The position numbers were made by a program, and so were the translations under genes. From the NCBI GenBank assembly GCA_027605045.1, contig JAQFWX010000100.1:1-64000 (forward strand): a stretch of 64,000 nt of DNA, in the 5' to 3' direction. Shown here one piece after another: positions 47,310-59,919 of the stretch. This DNA is from Phallus indusiatus (lineage: Eukaryota; Basidiomycota; Agaricomycetes; Phallales; Phallaceae). Each line of letters opens with the position of its first letter. The first letter of the stretch is position 1. The notes below the pieces were generated by a model. That model did no database searches. It was not told the origin of the DNA and worked only from the letters and a program-made list of their open reading frames with translations.

Positions 47310-47845
47310 GCAATCAATTTAGCGACTTCGTCTCTATTAGTAACCTATTCTTTGACTCTCTCACCGTGTGCGGCCTACCCTATCCTCCACATCTTGATGA
47401 CGCAAAGATTAGCTGTCCCCATGGACAGCGGGTCACAGGTCCACATATACCCTGGCTGTAGGTTCATATTTCACTCCAAGATTGATATCAGTCGACGTTC
47501 TCCTATAGACCTACGTGACTGGTATCATTCAGACGACGAATCCCGCGGGTGGCAAGAGCAGGGTCATACTGCATACAGCCTTCAGTAAGGCAACCTGACG
47601 GAGGTCTGTCGACAAATCTCAGAGAATTTGCTGGGGCATATAGCGTCCGTCCGAATACTTTCTCTATGCTTTCAAACACCCGTCGGAACATCTGAAACGT
47701 GATAAATCCAACAATTGGCAGAAAAGTATCTTATTCCATTGAGCGTCTGGATGGAATGGAAATAAACGGATCGATCCCCTGTTTATCGGGGAAGACGGCT
47801 TGATGAACTCGGCGACCACTCATACTACATCATCATGATATCACC
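47310..47845 (+). pseudogene. truncated second copy of the GH78 3' end
   Basis: Sequence from about 47370 (taccctatcctccacatcttg) to 47845 (ggcgaccactcata) aligns with 41280-41845 of the GH78 gene and its 3' flank. The match includes the intron with its gtaggttcatat donor and ctcctatag acceptor, so the copy arose from DNA. There are several small deletions, stop codons and a deletion of about 90 bp near the original stop codon. Only the last part of the catalytic barrel and the beta domain is represented; weaker similarity may extend left to about 47250. No function expected. Confidence 0.8.
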
Positions 47846-47938
47846 TGATATCACATCCCGAGTCTGTGACCCGATACGATCCTTCTCCTCCGATTTATAG
47901 GCAACCGCACCGAACCCATTGGTACAACAACATTCACC

Positions 47939-48470
47939 ATGTCAAGCAGTGCGTGGTTACAAAGTACGCTTTCTGAGCTCTTGAAGTCGCCATACATACA
48001 TTTCAAACCACATCCGAGTGGTTTAAGGATGGGACACGGTCCGATCGATTTGTTCAGCACCCGATTCAACAATATTTTCCCCGAAGACGTGCAAGCTACG
48101 GTTGCAGGGGAATCTGTCAATCGCGAACAGTTGAAACAGCGATTGCTCGGATTACAAAAAAATTACAAACCGGATAGCACGCAATTCACTCCGTCGGATA
48201 ACGCTGTTGTATGCCCTTCTCTCCGTGACTTCTAAAGTTCTGTTTGCTTATTCTTACAAGTCTGATGACCAAGCCAAAATTGCGATGATTGGCAGTGAAA
48301 GCACTGCTGGTACAGGACCTTATGAAATAGGAGTAACCGCTGTGTTCGCCATTCTCCATTTTATTTTCTGGCAGACGACGCTCATACACCCTGATTATAG
48401 CGTGAACAATAATCGAGTATCCAAGATCGATTTCGATGGGCCGATAGAGCTCTTCCAACAGAACAATTAG
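47939..48470 (+). CDS. small tandem paralog A, possibly NTF2/SnoaL-like fold
   Basis: ATG 47939 gives MSSSAWLQSTLSELLKSPYI, then MGHGPIDLFSTRFNNIFPED, ATVAGESVNREQLKQRLLGL. After one intron (donor GTATGC near 48210, acceptor CAAG near 48261) it continues SDDQAKIAMIGSESTAGTGP and ends RVSKIDFDGPIELFQQNN. About 160 residues, no signal peptide. The residue pattern FF..F..Lr and the terminal KIxDIDxxGPxxLF are shared with the gene 390 bp downstream, so the two are tandem duplicates. An NTF2-like fold is suggested by size and the ...ANDVDGxxxDxxGLKxxF-like spacing but is not proven. Confidence 0.6.
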
Positions 48471-48855
48471 CAATTTCAAATTTGTGTGGACGTTCATGTA
48501 CTAATCTTTCGTTCCTTTTTGAATATAGTATGCTTTCATTTTGCAAACATAATTATGAAAATGTCAATGTGCTCCAATAAAGTGCCTAAAGGAGATGTCT
48601 GCTCAACGGAAATGATGGGCTCATTCAGGAATCCCTTGTTATCCGGAGTCTTCATGTATTCTGCGCTCAACCGCGGACGTTAACGAATGAGAAAACAGAA
48701 GGGGCGCCCGGTCATGTCATGAACCTCCAGACACCGGGTGCGACAAGTTTCCATCGGAAGTGAGCTCACACTGCCTGCGCGCGCCATGACATTTTGGCCA
48801 GGACCACAAGTGTATAAAATGAGGAAAAAGAACGAAACCTGCAAGTAAGACAAAC
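48471..48855. other. spacer between paralogs A and B, promoter of B
   Basis: 385 bp without a gene; contains TATAAA at 48813-48818. Confidence 0.5.
48813..48818 (+). promoter_or_regulatory. TATA box of paralog B
   Basis: TATAAA sits about 40 bp upstream of ATG 48856, a typical core-promoter distance for a fungal gene with a short leader. Inferred from position. Confidence 0.55.
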
Positions 48856-49420
48856 ATGACCACTACCACTACAGCAGACTGGGTTCAGCAAGCAATCTCG
48901 AAACTTCTCACCGACAGCCATATTCACTTCCCAAGCCTATCTGGAATCTCTCTCGGACCGGGCCCCATTGACGTATTCAGTACGGATTTCACCAAAACCT
49001 TCACCAGCAACGTAACAGCTGTGGTGGATGGTAAATCCGAGGATTTCGATGGCTTGAAGAATAAATTCCTCGCACTCCGTCAGCATTACGATCCCCAAAA
49101 CTCGAAATTCGTTCAGCTCGACAGCGACTCCTCTCCAGGCGTTAACGGCTCCATAGTAAGCATATTTTCAATTACCACGACTCGGGAATGATTCGATAAT
49201 TTTTTCTTCTCAAGGTTAAATTATTACTTCAAGGAGTGTCGAAAGACCTCGGTCCGTACGACCTTTTCATACTCACTGGGTGAGTCGTTACGACGTGGAT
49301 TTCTAGTATTAATGAATTAACGCACTGATTCGCCGTTTTTGCAGCGTTGTCGTCATTGATGGGGAGAACAAGATCGCCGACATAGATATGAAAGGACCAG
49401 CCGGCTTGTTTAAACAGTAA
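48856..49420 (+). CDS. small tandem paralog B, possibly NTF2/SnoaL-like fold
   Basis: ATG 48856 gives MTTTTTADWVQQAISKLLTD, then SLGPGPIDVFSTDFTKTFTS, AVVDGKSEDFDGLKNKFLAL. Two introns: donor GTAAGC near 49153, and GTGAGT near 49279 to TTGCAG near 49344. Exon 2 reads VKLLLQGVSKDLGPYDLFIL and exon 3 VVVIDGENKIADIDMKGPAG with end LFKQ. About 140 residues. Compared with paralog A, exon 1 is well conserved (GPID(L/V)FST.F) while the middle differs. Function unknown. Confidence 0.65.
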
Positions 49421-49827
49421 ATGCGGTTTCAGAACCTCCATCCTCATGTATTGATAATAATTAATATTCCATGAATACGAGCTTTTATTATGTTTTCAAG
49501 TCGTCCAGGGGTTTGATTTGGATTTGACGGGGCATTCCAGCAGACTGATTCCTCACGATATGAGCTGCATGTACTCCGAATGCCGAATCATATGGAATTC
49601 ATTAATCTTTGATAGTTTGATTGTTTCGTGAGGGCCATGAACCGCTCGGAATTCTGTTGGCAAGGGAAAGGGAACCCAATGCAGAACGTTAGGCTGATTA
49701 CGTCATTTTGCTTACGCTATCTTAGTTTCTTATCCAACGCCCAAGCCACGCTTTTCTATCCTTCACACTTTTTTCTTCTTCGAAACATATACCACTATAC
49801 CTCTGTGGCCATCTATCACCAGTGGTG
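49421..49827. other. intergenic, upstream of the cortical anchor gene
   Basis: No gene seen. CT-rich tracts (49750-49800) before ATG 49828 look like a transcription start region. Confidence 0.45.
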
Positions 49828-52800
49828 ATGGCTACATTCTCAGACGGCCACAATGGGTCTCATGCCATTGAACGCTCTGATTCAGCCTCTGCAATAACCA
49901 ATGCGTCTGGTCCGGGAACTTTGCGGATTCAACTTCAGGCCTTACTAGACGATAAAGAAAGACAACTTAAATTAGCGGGAACACTCGGTCAACGCGTCCT
50001 TGCTCAGCAAGTGGAGCTCGAAGAGAGAATCTCCCAGCTGAATGATCTCGAGACGGTTAAACCGAACGCGTCAGACGAAGAGGCTGTCGAGCTGGACATC
50101 AGAGAGAAACTTCGCGAATTGAGGGATACTATGAACGTATGGGAGACAGAAAATCAGGAGATTTTTGATTTTTTGGGAAATAAGGTGTCAATTATTTCGC
50201 TACTTTGTTTCAACTCGTTTACTAAACTGATTGGGTTTTGCAAAGGCAAACGATGTACCCCCTACTCCCATTTCAAATCTTCATGCACTGGGTGGGGATG
50301 ACGTTACTCCTGCTTCTGCAGCGTCCGGCCCGTCTGCAGCGCAATCTTCACGGCGGGCCAAGAATGCCGCTCATCGGGCGCACGACGTTGGCAAGTACTT
50401 TTACAGAACCTTCAGTTTTTGGAACTCACGAATGATATAACAGAATTCGCGTTCGAAATTGGTAGTAGTTTGTTGACAGAAGTTCGAAGACTGCAGAGTC
50501 TCATCGCAGAGCGAGATAAAGCTATTCAAGACCTTAACGAAGAGAACCAAGATTTGCGTCAAGCTGTTGAGGACCTGAAGTCTGGCCTGGAGACTCAAAA
50601 ATCCACTGCAGGTTATTTTTATTTCTCTTTTTTTTAAATAAAAGTTGACGTCAAACTGACGGACACATTAGAAAAATACAAAGAAGAGAATTGGAATTTG
50701 GAAGTTTCCCAACAGGAACTTCGAACGCAGCTTCAAAATGTACAAAAGGAACTCGAGACATCTGAGCTAGAACGCAAACGGACTGCCAGAGAGCTACTTC
50801 GGGCTAAGGATTCTATCGATCAACATAAAACTGAGGCGGAGCGTTTGACGACTGCTCTTGCCGAGTTCAAGGCCAAACATGAAACGGACATTGCTCAAAT
50901 GCGCAAGCATGCTGCTGGACTGCAACGAGACAAATCCGACCTTCAAAGCGCTTTAGAAGCTCTCAAATCTGACATAGCCAAAAAAGAGCAATCCATCAAG
51001 CGTTTCGGCAGCCCTCTCACGCCAAACGGTCTGTCCCCTTACGCTCCTGCCCCAAGCGCGGATGGGGAAGACGAGCAAGATGTCTTTGGTGGTACTGGTG
51101 GTGCTTCTAACCGTCGGAAACATGATATTGGTGGCCTAAACGATAACCTCCCTTCTGATTTCGTTGACTCAAGCCCAGATCCCAGTCCCTCTCGTCCCCA
51201 TCTAGGATTGAATCATCCTAACAACGAAATTGAGGTTTTGAGGCAAAGTTTGGCTCACTCGCAACGCCAAGTCAACATGCTCCGTGGCACTGTACAAAGA
51301 GAAAAGGAATTACGAATCGAATATCGCCGCAAGCTGGCTGAAGCCGAAGGCAAAATTATGGTAGGGGCAGAGATAGAGGAGGAGGAGGAGGAGGAAGAAG
51401 AAGAAAACATTGATTCTAAAAGGCCTCGGCCTCCCAGAGTGTTACGAGGTCGTAGTCGTGGGCCAGGAATTACCTATCGTACCAAAGGGGGTCGTTATCT
51501 CGGTCGAAGGCCACCATCTACGCCAGATATCATTGAAATGGATCCTGATGAAGAAGACGTTGATCCTCCGTTGGACCTAGCCTTAGACTCCAAACAAGTG
51601 GCTACAGCGGATGATCTTGAGAAAACCGAAACAAACAACGAGGTTCCTTACGGTCATGAACAACCCGTCGGTGCAGATGGTTTAGACCCGGCCTTTGCCA
51701 ATGTGTTGCGCCCTACGCCACCGTCTCCCACCCCAACTCACGGATCTAGTCCTGTTAAAGAACCGGTACATAGAGGAGGACGTAGAACAAGAGGTGGTGC
51801 CGAACCGCGTCCCCCATCTGTCGTTGAACCAGCCGGTGCTCTGGCTGCCGAACTAGGAATGTCTGACGAAATTATGAATCCGGAACTGATACTTAGTCGC
51901 CAGGTCGATACCGCCGAGGCCTCTTGTCAAACTGATCCTGAACCAACTCCTGAGCCTGTTATTATCACGGTCGCGCCCCCGGAGACTGAGAAGAGTGAAA
52001 TCGGTATCCAGGCTGAGATTGTCACCGAAACAATGGAAGTGGGACTGCAAACTACACCAGAGGTTGCAGACGTTGGAACGAGTCCTGATATCCCCATTAC
52101 CATAGAGATTGAGATTCAAACTATTCCCGAGTCGGAAAAAGTTGACGTCGATGTTCAAACTCTTCCTACACCTGAACCACCAGTGGAAGCTTCTGTCAAA
52201 TCCACTTCTCCTACCTCTTCAGCGAACGCTGGCGTTGCAATCACTCGCCGTGGGACTATCATTGGTTCATCTAGTTTACGTGCGATTGATACCGAGGACG
52301 ATGGGCCTGAAACTGATGCAGGAACTGAGACCGAAGGAGAGTACACCGATGCCCGAGAAGATCCTGGCTCAGTCTCTGACTTTTACTCCGCACGTACAGG
52401 ACCTCAGTCAGCTATTGATAACGCATCCACGCGACCTCAGGAATCTGCTACAGATTTATATTATTCAGTTCCTGAATCAGATGCAGATGATAGCGATCAA
52501 GAAAGTCTCAAAGCGTCCACGTTATCGCGAGCTAGGACTATCAGTCGCATGACGGCGGGTAGTATTGGTGTTGGATATGCTGCTTACGACACACGCACTC
52601 CTAAAGTGTCCCCACACCCTCCGTCTGTCTTAAAATCCTTTTCTGATGAGTCAATACAAGTCGATGTTCCTTCCATCGAGGTAAAAGAAACATCCATTCA
52701 GACAGATGAATGGATGCCACCAGCACCAGCACCCGTATTCCATCAGCCATCTCCACCTCCACTACCTTCACCTCCTTCTCCTTCTCCCACTCCTTCTTTC

Positions 52801-54782
52801 ACCTTGCTACGTGTCGGTCAGCATGCTCAACAATTCCAATATATTGCACCACTATCGGGGTCACCTTCACCGTCGCCAAACACTTCTGTAGCAAATGCAT
52901 CAAAAGACTCAGCTGCAACTATAATCGCTGCGCCCCGTCGCACATCGTCTCTAGTTTCTAGGGAAGCCGACAGACGTCCGTCTATCGAGGCCGCCCTCGC
53001 AAATGACGAAGTTTCGCGAGCTAGAACACAGAGCACACAAAGCACACAATCATTACTTCCGCCACCAACGCTGTTTTCACCTCCGGATAAAACACGTCCT
53101 CCGACGATGATGTTACCTCCTCCACCAAAATTACCACCACCTCCTGAAAAGAAAATATCGACGGGGAGCAACAGAGATATGCTACCTCCTCCGCGAGATC
53201 CCCAACCTCCTCGACCCACCTCTCCACCTCCCGCCGAACTCATACAGCGAGCAACTACCCCGATATTCGGAAATCAAGGTCTTCTCGTTCCTTCACGAAG
53301 TGGTATTCGTCAACATGGCTCAAGCATGCCTCCTCTCCAATCTGCTCTCGGCAATCGCCCGTCTACCAACAGTTTCAGATCTGCCGTCAATGCTACCTCT
53401 TACGCTAATGCTTCTGCTCAATCTGGAATATCAGTTGCTGATGCTACCAGTACTAAAAAGCAGCAATCCACCACTTCCCTTGTCTCCAGTAGACACTCCA
53501 GTCTTTCGCGAAGATCCTCTCTATCGTCTGATAAACACGAGGCTCACGTTCCGGGTATTTCAAATCTTCCCAAGCCCAACAACTTCTTACCCCCTAATCG
53601 TCCATCTCAGCAATCCAACGGGGGGTCCACAGATCCTACCATCATTCATGCTATTACCCAAACGATGATTGGAGAATTTTTGTACAAGTATACCAGGAAG
53701 GTCGTTGGGAAAGGACATGGAGATAGAAGACATAAGCGTTTCTTCTGGGTGCATCCGTATACCAAAACCTTGTATTGGAGTTCGGCCGATCCGGGCTCCT
53801 CCAACGTCAGTGAATCTAGTGCAAAGAGCGGTAATTTATTTGAGATCTTCATAGAGGTGCTTATATTGATTTGCTTTAGCATATATTGAATCGGTTAGGT
53901 CGGTATTGGATCCGAATCCTCTCCCTCCTGGAATCTGTCAATACAGTGTGGTAGTGTCAACCCCTCAGCGAGAAATGAAGTTCACTGCGCCGACAAAAGA
54001 ACGTCATGACATATGGTTCAATGTAATTCTTCTTAATTTTATGCTATAATTGACATGCCGCTCATAAACCATAGGCATTGAACTATCTGCTGAGTCGCCC
54101 TGGTAGTGGACCTGGAGGTCTTCCTATGGATCAAGGAAGTAATGCACCTCTACAACCCCCAGCACCTGCTCCTTTGTATGGTTCCATGCGACTTCCTCGG
54201 GATGAACACTTCCGTAAGGAAGTCTTAGCTAGCCCAAGAAGTGCGAAAAGTTTTGGTTCTGCCGTTTCTGGAGATTCATGGAATATAACACCCCGTGCAC
54301 AGCGCAGCCAATCTCGTTTGTCAGCGAGTGGTTCCGTAGGCAAACGTTCGGATACTCCTGCGGCGGAATATCTTCGTTTAGCTGGACCCGAAGGGATAGG
54401 CAGTCCCAGTAAATTGGACTACGAGTATATCCCGGGACGTGCCGACGACGAGGAGCTTGATTTTGAGATTCATGATGATAGTGGGAATAACGAAGTTTTC
54501 GAGGGTTTGGAAAACGTACGCGCGTGCTGCGATGGAAGGCATGACCTCGGCACTCTCACAAATTCCCGGAAACACCATCACCATCATCATCATTATCACC
54601 ACCACCACCAAGGCCAACAGGTAGAAGGCGAAGAACCTACGTCTCGCCCTGTCTCTCCGGCATGGTCATTTCGTTCGCGCGCTGGTAGCACTGCATCGCG
54701 GGGTGCAGATGCAGTTAGTATCTGGTCCAGGTTTGGAACGAAACGTTCAAAAGCAGCCCCACCTATTCCAACATCACCATAA
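49828..54782 (+). CDS. Mcp5/Num1/ApsA-type cortical anchor with PH domain
   Basis: Large coiled-coil protein that tethers dynein and mitochondria to the cell cortex. ATG 49828 gives MATFSDGHNGSHAIERSDSA; two upstream in-frame GTG codons are ignored. Coiled coils: LRIQLQALLDDKERQLKLAG, EVRRLQSLIAERDKAIQDLN, VSQQELRTQLQNVQKELETS and ESIKQ-type repeats to about 51.0 kb. A long disordered Ser/Pro/Glu-rich middle follows, with a glutamate run at 51379-51405 and repeated (I/L)Q(A/T) acidic segments. The PH domain begins MIGEFLYKYTRKVVGKGHGD (53665) with RFFWVHPYTKTLYWSSADPG and continues after an intron. The C-terminus has a His-rich run (about 54570-54610) and ends KAAPPIPTSP. About 1450-1500 residues. 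Confidence 0.88.
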
Positions 54783-55182
54783 TTCATACCCCTCACAACG
54801 GATCTCTTGTTTTTTATGTCTGTATCTTTTCTTGATGCACGGTTACCCATGTTAGCACTCTCCTTGACCCTATTCCATTATTACTAATACCACATTTATT
54901 TGTGCATACGTTCATTTTGCTTTTCCTTTTTCTTTGTTTCGCATTTGCCGAGTTGTATTAAGTAAATGTGAGAGTACACTCCTTTCTACCTTAGGTATTC
55001 CTTAACTCGACTCGGCTCGACTCGCTTTAATAGCATCGAGTAATATTGTTTTTATGACCTTGTAACGAGAGATTGTTGATAACAAGAAGCTTAACACTAA
55101 TATTCTTGTCTCGGAATGTGTGAGAGCTGGCGCTTAATTATTCCCCAGTGACGTTGCCACGAGGGCCAGCGTCGTTTGTATA
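54783..55182. other. intergenic, no gene seen
   Basis: 400 bp holding the 3' UTR of the cortical anchor gene and the Sec24 promoter. Confidence 0.5.
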
Positions 55183-58100
55183 ATGGACCGTCGCATTCGA
55201 CAACCACCACATAGCGCAGGACAGCCTTTCAAAGGTAGACTAAGTTTGATAATAAAAATTGTTTCAAAGAAATTAATGGACGTTACACTATCTCACAACT
55301 ATAGGTCTTCGATCCAAACTAGACCCTGCGCAAATACCTTCTCCCATAGCAGTTGCTGAGGCAAGCCAGGAATCATGGGCAGACCAACCTTACATGTCAT
55401 GTGGACCAATCCTACCACCACCACCATCTAGTTCCGATTTTACTGCTCTTGACCAAGGTAAGAAATTGACCATTTTGAACTCGACACGTTCACCGAATGT
55501 CTCTTCAAGGCAATTCAACACCACAATTCATACGTGTTACAACCTACAATTTCCCATATTCGTCGGCGTTAGCTTCCTCATGTTCAATACCTTTGGCCGC
55601 CTGTATACAACCTTTCGTAGAGCTTTCGCCGGACGAAGAATCAGTGCCCGTCATTGACTTTGGTGAGAACGGACCTCCAAGATGTTCTCAACCATGGTGC
55701 AGAGCCTATATAAATCCTTGGTGTTTTTTCACACAAAGCGGGTCAAAGTGGAAGTGCAACCTTTGTGAGCAAGAGACAGAAGGTAAGGTGCGCTTTGTTT
55801 CATGTTATGTAGATTCGGTGCATCCAACAAGGAGAGTGCTCATTTCCCTTAGTTTCCTCTGAGTACTTTTGTTCGTTGGATGCGAATCTTCGTAGATTGG
55901 ACCATTTGGAGCGAGTAGAGTTAAATCGTGGAACCATTGATTATGTGGTCCCGGAGCAATATTGGGCAGTTCAACCAGATTCCCGTCTTGTGCCTTCTTA
56001 TCATTCGCCAATCCCCTTCATTCCTAAATCACGCCGTCCGCCAATGTCGCTTCGACATGTTTTTGCAATAGATGTTAGTTACGACGCAGTATCATCCGGT
56101 TTCCTTCAGTCCACATGCAGCGCCTTGCTGGACTTTCTTCTCGATCCACAGACTGAACCCCTAGTGACTGAAATTGCCCTAATCACCTTCGACTCAACCA
56201 TACACTTCTACCGTTTTTCGGTGGGTATGGCTACATCTCCTTGAATAAAAACAGATCATTTCTGAATAAATTTTTACAGGCGAATTCTGAAAGTGTGTCT
56301 ATGCACGTTCTCGCTGATCTCGACGATCCTTTCATCCCTTTATATCACGATGGATTATTTGTTAAACTGCATGAATTACGGTACGTCATAAAGTAGTTAC
56401 AGATTTTACGTGAGTTGTAAATCGAGTTACAGGCACGCCGTCGCAGGTTTTTTAGAACGATTACCACGACGGTTCACGGACTCAGTTGTCCGTGGTAGTG
56501 CTATAGGATCTGCCCTATGCTGCTCTCTAGCTTCCTTGGTAAGCTATATGGTTCTCACGTTCTAAATCGGATGTCTGCAACTATCACCTACTCAGTCAGG
56601 TCGCGGCGGTCGTGTAACAGCGTTTATAGCTTCACCGTTAAAACACGGACAAGGAGTTGTTCCTGCGAGAGAGCAGTCAGAGTCAACATTATATGGTACC
56701 GACAAAGAAAAAACGCTATTTATGCCTTCAACAGACTTCTGGAAAGATTTGGGTGAGGAGTGCGCCGAAGAAGGCGTGAGCGTTAACCTCTTCTTGGCCC
56801 CAAGTCAATCAATTGACGTTGGTTCTCTCAGTGAGATTCATAATGGTTTTTGTAGACAGAATGACCCCAATGCTTGATATATAGGAACCATTGCGACCCT
56901 CACGGGAGGTGAAATGTTCCACTTCCCTCGATACAGACCGTCCATGGATGAATATATCTTCTCGTCACAGCTAAGACGCTCAATATCCCGAGACTGTGCC
57001 TATAACTGTACGATGCGAGTTCGTTGTTCCAAAGGCAAATGTTTTACGGTTTTTTCTGGGAGTTCCATTTGACATATTCTTAGGTATACGAGTAAGCGAG
57101 TATATCGGAGGTCTTCAATCTTCTGCATCCTTGGACGTTATTCTGGCATCCTGCGATCCTGAAAAGGCCATTTTCGCTGTTCTAAATCATTCGGGAATCC
57201 AATTGGACGAACGATCGAATGTCTATCTTCAGGCAGCAATTTTATATACTACTGTTTTTGGTCAACGCCGTGTTAGGGTCTGTAATCTCGCACTTCCTAT
57301 CAGTACCATGGCAGGGAATGTTTTCAAATGCGCGGATCAAGAAGCTGTGGTTTCACTATGGATGAAGCAAGGTACGAACAATGATCACGGCATAAACATG
57401 TTCATGTAACTTCTTTCAGCTGTCGCATCCATGCCAACTACGTCTCTCCGTAACATACGGGATCGGATCATTGATAAAACTGTATCGGTATTGATTGCAT
57501 ACCGGAAAAATTGTGCGGCTGCTACTGCGCCATCCCAGGTTCGCTAAACATTCAGCAATTTCTCTAGTTGCTGACATTCTACAGCTTATTTTACCTGAAC
57601 AATTTAAATTACTACCTATTTATTGCTTGTGCATCATGAAAAGTCGCGCGTTTAAAGGTGATTTTATATCTGTTAAGCACAGCAAGGGTGTACTTATTTC
57701 CATTTTCATTTAGGGCGCACTGTTATCTCAGATGTTAGAAATTATCACGCACATAAAATAACGGTATTTGGTATCTCTGCTATGATACAGTATCTATATC
57801 CGAAATTATTGGCTTTACATGATTTAACGAACGACATATGCATCCCCGATCCTGCTGAGACTCAAATGCGCCTACCCTCCCTGATGAGGTGTAGTTATAT
57901 TTGGATGGAAAACAATGGTATATATCTGATAGGTTCGTTCATTCTAATCGGTGTTCGTTGTTAGAGCCTTATTGAGTGGTATAGACAACGGCGAAGAAAT
58001 GCTCCTATGGATCGGCGCCTCCGTTTCGCCACAGCTATTATTGGACTTGTACGGGGTTGAAACGATTCACGACCTTGATGTCAACGTGGTTGGTTGATTT

Positions 58101-58458
58101 TGAAATTTGTTTTGAAATTTAACTTTCCTCCATAAAACTGAATATGATAAATCTAGCTTGCTTTTCCAACCCAAACAGCAACACTTTTTGCCACGCAAGT
58201 CAATAACTTGCTGTCACATCGAGAAAGTCGGCGGAAGCGTAGAGTAAAGCTGATTTTTGCACGTCAAGATCTAGACGCGGCAGAGATCGACTTTAGTGAT
58301 CTGTTGGTGGAAGACCAAAACAATGATGCGATGTCATATGTGGATCGTATGTCTAATCTTCATTGCGTTACTATATGCCTTATTTAATATAATCCAAAAT
58401 AGACCTCTGCTTTATTCACAAGCAGATAAATACGGCAGTAGGTCAAGCTAATTTTTAA
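55183..58458 (+). CDS. COPII coat protein Sec24 (Sfb3/Lst1-like)
   Basis: Cargo-binding subunit of the COPII inner coat that forms ER-to-Golgi vesicles with Sec23. The start [18 protein letters not shown] splices to [20 protein letters not shown]. The zinc-finger domain [20 protein letters not shown] with [13 protein letters not shown] has the two Cys pairs. The trunk (vWA-like) contains [20 protein letters not shown] and [18 protein letters not shown]. The helical and gelsolin parts include [48 protein letters not shown]-like segments and [20 protein letters not shown], ending [21 protein letters not shown] at 58458. About twelve introns, all GT-AG where checked, in one frame throughout. The LDPxQIPSP start resembles the Sfb3/Sec24C-D branch. 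Confidence 0.93.
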
Positions 58459-58644
58459 AACGTCGAATGATATTAATATGCACGCCTCCGGTATACAGCT
58501 TACTAGCGGTGTGCTTTCGTCGTATAGTCAAACGCCATGGTGACAATATAACAGTTGTTTCGTGATGTTTAACCATCGCATCCTATTCTGACCTGCGATG
58601 AAAAAAGCAGTTATCTATCGCAAGCACATAGCAGTACAAAACTG

Positions 58645-59763
58645 CTAGATCCCCCCTTCTGCTGCTAATACACTGAAATGATAACCCGTAGCGAAATGAG
58701 CTAACCTGGCATCAACCACAAATCCCTAAAGGTGATTGTTAGCGAATGCGTCATCGTTACTGCTGCCTGCGCAGGAACTGACCCTTTGGGAATAATCTGG
58801 AATTCGGTTTGGAACTATTCAACTAATGATTATAAGATTAAGATGCCTACCATTCAGAACTTGATGGAGTTCATGTAATTTGACTGTCTTGCAAACAATA
58901 TGCTCTCCCGGTTCCAGCGATTGGTCTGGGAGACGAAGAGCATCCTCGTCTTTTACAATAACCCGAAGAGCAACTAGTTTCATATTAGCAGTACTCATTC
59001 CTATTTTCCAATATTAGTTTGATGCCTTGGAAAATGAAGGAGCAGCAAACCCGGGTCGTTGACCATTATGTTAGACGACTCGATAATATCCTCTGCTTCA
59101 AAACCGGTCTCTTCTTTCAGCTCCCTGATTGCAGCTTTCTCGGGCGTTTCCCCTGCATCCACCAGACCTTTCATAATATGACAGGATAAATGAGATCAAT
59201 GTCAGAAGTTATAGAACTTACCAGCAGGTAGTTCTATGCAACACGCAACGTGAATAATTCGCTCAACGACTTCATGACGAACATACCGACGACGAACTTA
59301 TCGACTGGAGGTCGATATTGCTCAATGATCACCGTAGCAGGAGGCGATTTATCTTTGGGCTGGATAATTGCCAAGATAGCCACACCTTGGATTGCCTTTC
59401 AGTTTCATAGCCATAAGTCAGAACCGGACACATTGGATAGAATACCATCGACACCAGATTCTTTTCGCGTTTTTCGCGTTGCAGTTTCCCAAAGACGCTA
59501 TTTTTAAAAATTTTCAGCAAGATAATCGAAGCGATCGACCTCTCACTCACTTCTCTGCCATCCTGATCTCGGTATTTGATTTTTTCCAACGTAACCCATT
59601 TTGCTTCTGAGGCAGGTAATTCTTCCCTTGAAATGATGTGAGGTTGTGCGGTTGACATGCTGATCGATAAAGATAAAGGCTTCAAGTTTGACTTATTGAT
59701 TATGTGCCTGTGAGAGCGAGGTAACAGTCTAATGGGAAACGTAGTTTGCAGAACGGATCGCAT
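58645..59763 (-). CDS. YSA1: Nudix hydrolase, ADP-ribose pyrophosphatase type (Ysa1/NUDT5)
   Basis: Hydrolyses ADP-ribose and related sugars. The Nudix box [20 protein letters not shown] with TGF fits G-x5-E-x7-REUxEExGU. Before it: [25 protein letters not shown] segment, [31 protein letters not shown] and CCIELPA; after it: [40 protein letters not shown], ending AAEGGI at the stop 58645-58647. Six introns, all resolvable as GT-AG. The usual cytosolic start would be ATG 59658 ([15 protein letters not shown]). An in-frame upstream ATG at 59763 adds 35 residues, [20 protein letters not shown] and more, basic with no acidic residue, a plausible mitochondrial presequence, so both starts are reported. 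Confidence 0.88.
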
Positions 59764-59919
59764 GAATACGATGACTACATGACGCAATTATATCCGGAAC
59801 GGGAGCCGTGAATTATGTCACCGTGTTCAGGCAAAGAAACATGCTATCATGCAAAATGCAATATGGTGGTATACAATAGAAAAAGTCCATGTAAAAATGA
59901 CCAAATATAATGTTATTTT

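Noticed and set aside
51853..53243. several overlapping frames on both strands inside the Mcp5/Num1-type gene
   Set aside because: Shadows of a 1063-codon open frame with coiled coils and a PH domain on the plus strand.
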